Part shown: one piece after another, positions 5,310 to 7,898 of the stretch
Position numbering within the stretch: position 1 is the stretch's first letter
Layout of the letters: the number at the start of each line of letters is the position of its first letter
From: Desulfobacteraceae bacterium
GTDB taxonomy: Bacteria > Desulfobacterota > DSM-4660 > Desulfatiglandales > Desulfatiglandaceae
Assembly (NCBI GenBank): GCA_030612945.1
Contig: JAUWMY010000098.1
Location: forward strand, 1 to 7,898
Length of the DNA stretch: 7,898 bases
Direction: 5' to 3'
Notes under the pieces: generated by a model
Database searches by the model: none
What the model was told of the DNA's origin: nothing
What the model saw: the letters and a program-made list of their open reading frames with translations, nothing else
Translations under genes and position numbers: made by a program

Positions 5310-6461
5310 TCACATGCCACCGGCCAGAACGCGCCCGATGATCATCCTCTGGACTTCGGATGTGCCTTCAACAATCTGGAGGAGTTTGGCTCCCTTGTAA
5401 TAACGGGAGACAGGATATTCATCCATATATCCATAGCCGCCATGGATCTGGACGGCATCACTTGCTACTTTTTCCACCATCTCCGAGGCAAAAAGTTTGG
5501 CCACAGTGGCTTCAAACGTGTGCTTGCGTTTTTGATCTTTGAGCCATGCTGCCTTGAGATACTGATTCCTCGCCAGCTCAATACTCACAGCCATATCAGC
5601 AAGCTTAAACTGGATGGCCTGGAAGTCAAAAATCGGTCGACCGAACTGGGTCCGTTCCCGGGCGTAGTGCAATGCCTCATCCAGACAGGCTTGAGCCACC
5701 CCCACACTTACCGCTGCAATACTTATCCGCCCCGTCTCAAGCACGGCCAGGTGCTGTGCAAAGCCTCGACTTGGGTCTCCTAATAGGTTTTTTTTGGGTA
5801 TGCGACAATTTTCCAAGATGATTTCGTGTGTTGCCGAGCCGTGCCAGGCCATCTTTTCGTATCCTTTACCTAACTGAAAGCCCGGCGCATCTTTTGGAAC
5901 GATAAATGTTGATATAATATTTCCTCTTTGACCTTTTCCACTTATTGCAGCTATCAGGGCTATAGAAGCATTATCCAGCCCGATATTAGTCACAAATTGT
6001 TTTGTGCCATTGAGGACCCACTCATCTCCCTCCAAAACAGCCCTTGTTCTCAGTGCCCCGGCATCAGAACCAGAATCGGGTTCGGTCAAGGCAAATGCCC
6101 CTATCTTTGTACCCTGGGCTATGGGCACAAGCCATTCTTTCTTTTGCTCTTCCGTACCAAAGACATCAATCTCCTGGCCGGTGACACTTGTGGTTACATC
6201 CAGCAAGGCCCCCAGGGTAATATCACCTCGAGATATCTCTTCTATGCAGATATGCGTACCGACCCAATCGCCCCCGCTGCCACCGTACTTTTCCGGAAAC
6301 GGTATTCCCATCATTCCCAGTTCGGCCATCTTATTCATAATATCATATGGATATTGGCCTGTACGTTCCATTTCTTCGGCGCTGGGAGCAATGACCTCAT
6401 CGGCAAAACCCTTCGCCATGTCACGGATCATCTTGTGTTCCTCAATTAGATCGAAATTCAT
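5310..6461 (-). CDS. Acyl-CoA dehydrogenase (short/branched-chain type)
   Basis: This 383-residue flavoprotein has the normal family length and introduces the alpha-beta double bond into an acyl-CoA, passing electrons to an electron-transfer flavoprotein. Signatures are AFALTEPDSGSDAG (122-135), the FAD-binding RTQFGRPI (270-277), QIHGGYGYMDEYPVSRYYKGAK (338-359) and the catalytic segment VEGTSEVQR (364-372). The catalytic base is most likely Glu365, as in short-chain and butyryl-CoA dehydrogenases. The position holding the base in mammalian isovaleryl-CoA dehydrogenase is Gly244 here, so it is not of that subtype by this criterion. A minus-strand GAAAGGA lies 7 bases before the ATG. It converges on the lyase gene and is 196 bases downstream of the DUF35 gene. 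It could make the enoyl-CoA used by the carboxylase, or act in the thiolase pathway; chain length is not readable from the sequence. Confidence 0.9.
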   Translation of the reverse strand: MNFDLIEEHKMIRDMAKGFADEVIAPSAEEMERTGQYPYDIMNKMAELGMMGIPFPEKYGGSGGDWVGTHICIEEISRGDITLGALLDVTTSVTGQEIDVFGTEEQKKEWLVPIAQGTKIGAFALTEPDSGSDAGALRTRAVLEGDEWVLNGTKQFVTNIGLDNASIALIAAISGKGQRGNIISTFIVPKDAPGFQLGKGYEKMAWHGSATHEIILENCRIPKKNLLGDPSRGFAQHLAVLETGRISIAAVSVGVAQACLDEALHYARERTQFGRPIFDFQAIQFKLADMAVSIELARNQYLKAAWLKDQKRKHTFEATVAKLFASEMVEKVASDAVQIHGGYGYMDEYPVSRYYKGAKLLQIVEGTSEVQRMIIGRVLAGGM

Positions 6462-6657
6462 ACGGCTGTCCTTTCGTTATTATCCGTAACTCAGGTTGTC
6501 AGGTTCACGGTTCAAGGCTTCAACCCGGAGCCATAAACCATTGTCCATATAAAGACCACTCAACCGGCTCAGGAAAAACTCAGGTTTAAAAGTCCACGAT
6601 TCGGCAAATAACCGTTGATCTGTGAATCATGAATTTTGAACCTGGGTAGTTACAATT
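6462..6657. other. Gap between acyl-CoA dehydrogenase and DUF35 genes
   Basis: These 196 bases hold no gene-like frame. A 10-base direct repeat AACTCAGGTT occurs at 6488-6497 and 6578-6587, and CAGGTTCA (6500-6507) has its reverse complement at 6637-6644. I see no strong promoter or terminator, so whether the acyl-CoA dehydrogenase is transcribed separately from the thiolase/DUF35 pair is open. Confidence 0.35.
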
Positions 6658-7065
6658 TCACGCAAAACTGAAGAGGGGTCTCGGCTGATTACCTGGCGAA
6701 TACTTGTCTCCGGGAAAGACCCTAAAACCTACTTTTACTTCTCTATCCATAAGCTCCATTGTTGCCTTTTCCGGGTCAATATCGATAAGGTTTCCCATTA
6801 TCCAGGGGCCCTCTTCAAGTTGGACAAGGGCAATAATATATGGGATTTCATTCTCTCTGCCCTCCGGGGCAACATTTACTTTTGTAAAAGTAACAATCTT
6901 GCCCTTCTTGTTCATCTCTACTATCTCAAGATCTGTCTCTCCACATTCCTGGCATGCCATTTTTGGCGGCACAGTTATTTTGCCGCAATTGTTGCATTTT
7001 AATCCCAATAATTTACCTTTTGTCAGGGCATCAGCATAATCTTTAAATGTGAGCTTATAGTCCAT
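6658..7065 (-). CDS. DUF35 zinc-ribbon/OB-fold protein, thiolase partner
   Basis: A 135-residue protein of the DUF35 (OB_aCoA_assoc) family. An N-terminal helix is followed by a rubredoxin-like zinc ribbon with Cys24, Cys27, Cys38 and Cys41 (LKCNNCG and MACQECG), then an OB-fold from about 53 to 130 with the strand KGKIVTFTKVNVAPEG. Members are encoded next to SCP2-like thiolases or HMG-CoA synthases and form complexes with them; known examples are the archaeal thiolase/HMG-CoA synthase complex and the BbsA/BbsB benzoylsuccinyl-CoA thiolase of anaerobic toluene degradation. Here the thiolase gene ends 12 bases upstream, and AGGAGGA on the minus strand (7071-7077) is 5 bases before the ATG, so the two are almost certainly co-expressed. 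The protein probably has no activity by itself and supports the thiolase by organising or binding the CoA substrate. Confidence 0.88.
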   Translation of the reverse strand: MDYKLTFKDYADALTKGKLLGLKCNNCGKITVPPKMACQECGETDLEIVEMNKKGKIVTFTKVNVAPEGRENEIPYIIALVQLEEGPWIMGNLIDIDPEKATMELMDREVKVGFRVFPGDKYSPGNQPRPLFSFA

Positions 7066-7077
7066 TTTTTTCCTCCT

Positions 7078-7898
7078 TTACCAACCTTTTTCCATAATCA
7101 GATTACAAATCACACCATCACCTCCAAGGGTATCTGTCAGTCCAATTTTAGCTCCTTCAACCTGTCTTTCGCCACACTCGCCTCTTATTTGATGGTATAT
7201 TTCGCTTACCTGAGAGGCACCTGTTGCTCCGATAGGATGTCCTTTTGACTTTAGACCTCCGGAGACATTTATAGGAATTTTACCACCTATCTCGGTTTCA
7301 CCCTTTTCCCATGCGTCACCTGCCTTCCCATATTCAAAAAAACCTAAGCTTTCGGCAGCTATCAAGCTCGCTATGGAAAAACAATCATGGAGTTCACAAA
7401 CATCAATATCATCCGGCCCTATGCCTTTCATTTCATATGCCTGTTTAACAGATACCTCTCTTGCCCTGAGCCTCGGCAAATGATTTTTCTGGGAAGATAG
7501 TCCCCCGGATGAGGCTTGGCCAATACCGACAATATTGACAGGCTTGTCTGTAATCTCTTTTGCTTTTTCTTCAGATGTCAGTATCACAGCGGCGGCCCCG
7601 TCTGTGAAGGGACAGCAGTCAAGCAATTGCAGAGGTGAAGTAACCATAAAACCATTTAACACGTCATCTGCCGTTATTTCTTTATGGAACTGTCCCTTTG
7701 GATTTAACATCCCATAACGATGGGATTGCACAGAAACCTGGGCCATCTGTTCTTTGAGTTTTTCAAGAGGAACGCCATAACTCTTTGAGTAAAGATGGGC
7801 CAACATGGCAAACATTGCAGGAAATGTCATACCGGAGGGATATTCATAGTGACTGTCCGTGAACATCGCAAATGTTCTCGTTGCCAGGGGAGTGCCCA
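7078..7898 (-). CDS. Thiolase (SCP2-like acetyl-CoA acetyltransferase), C-terminal part, cut by window edge
   Basis: The frame is open from the window edge to the TAA at 7078-7080. It gives 273 residues starting GTPLATRTFAMFTDSHYEYP; the ATG at 7866 is internal, because the family-typical ATRTFA stretch precedes it and the protein is usually near 390 residues. Visible thiolase motifs are CCPFTDGAAAVIL, CELHDCFSIASLIAAESLGF and NVSGGLKSKGHPIGATGASQ; the HDCF and GHPIGATG histidines are the catalytic ones expected in this group. The nucleophilic Cys lies in the missing N-terminal part. Together with the DUF35 partner it resembles thiolases that cleave or form unusual 3-ketoacyl-CoA esters rather than the FadA type. 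Acetoacetyl-CoA or a branched ketoacyl-CoA are possible substrates, by inference. Confidence 0.9.
   Translation of the reverse strand, partial: GTPLATRTFAMFTDSHYEYPSGMTFPAMFAMLAHLYSKSYGVPLEKLKEQMAQVSVQSHRYGMLNPKGQFHKEITADDVLNGFMVTSPLQLLDCCPFTDGAAAVILTSEEKAKEITDKPVNIVGIGQASSGGLSSQKNHLPRLRAREVSVKQAYEMKGIGPDDIDVCELHDCFSIASLIAAESLGFFEYGKAGDAWEKGETEIGGKIPINVSGGLKSKGHPIGATGASQVSEIYHQIRGECGERQVEGAKIGLTDTLGGDGVICNLIMEKGW

Noticed and set aside
5307..5783. Long rightward open frame opposite the acyl-CoA dehydrogenase
   Set aside because: It is the antisense shadow of a well-supported gene, with no family motif. The same holds for the frames at 5928-6449, 6004-6489 and 6704-7039.
7866..7868. ATG at 7866 as the true thiolase start
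   Set aside because: The frame continues to the window edge with thiolase-like residues (ATRTFA) and the N-terminal half of the family is missing, so the start lies outside.

Overview
The window looks like a chromosomal segment of an anaerobic, acyl-CoA-metabolising bacterium. A deltaproteobacterial (Desulfobacterota) sulfate reducer or syntroph is the best guess. That rests on gene content (a dense set of CoA-ester enzymes plus a DUF35/thiolase pair) and moderate base composition; there is no rRNA or other taxonomic marker, so it is inference.

Layout. Bases 1-74 hold only the first 24 codons of an unidentified leftward gene. Bases 75-1002 are a long AT-rich gap without a convincing gene. 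It carries candidate promoters in both directions and several palindromes, including a perfect 8+1+8 palindrome at 286-302 and a near-perfect 23-bp palindrome at 638-660 that covers the -10 box of a candidate rightward promoter. Bases 1003-5212 form a rightward four-gene cluster: an XRE-cupin regulator, a biotin-dependent acyl-CoA carboxylase carboxyltransferase subunit, a crotonase closely resembling 3-methylglutaconyl-CoA hydratase, and an HMG-CoA-lyase-like protein. A leftward set converges on it: a thiolase cut by the right edge, a DUF35 zinc-ribbon/OB-fold protein 12 bases downstream of it, and, after a 196-base gap, an acyl-CoA dehydrogenase.

How the genes fit together. Carboxylase, methylglutaconyl-CoA-type hydratase and HMG-CoA-type lyase are the consecutive steps by which a beta-methyl-branched enoyl-CoA is carboxylated, hydrated and cleaved. 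The known forms are the leucine/isovalerate pathway and, with a longer chain, the acyclic terpene (Atu) pathway. The acyl-CoA dehydrogenase could supply the enoyl-CoA, and the thiolase/DUF35 pair could handle a 3-ketoacyl-CoA product. Biotin carboxylase and biotin carrier subunits are not in the window.

The main surprise is the lyase. By my hand alignment it keeps the Arg, Glu, Asp and HxH residues of the HMG-CoA lyase fold, but it has Gln at the position of the catalytic Cys, Glu at the position of the metal-binding Asp, apparently Leu at the metal-binding Asn, and a basic C-terminal tail. It may be a distinct lyase or aldolase acting on a related substrate. I see no CRISPR array, transposase, tRNA or rRNA.
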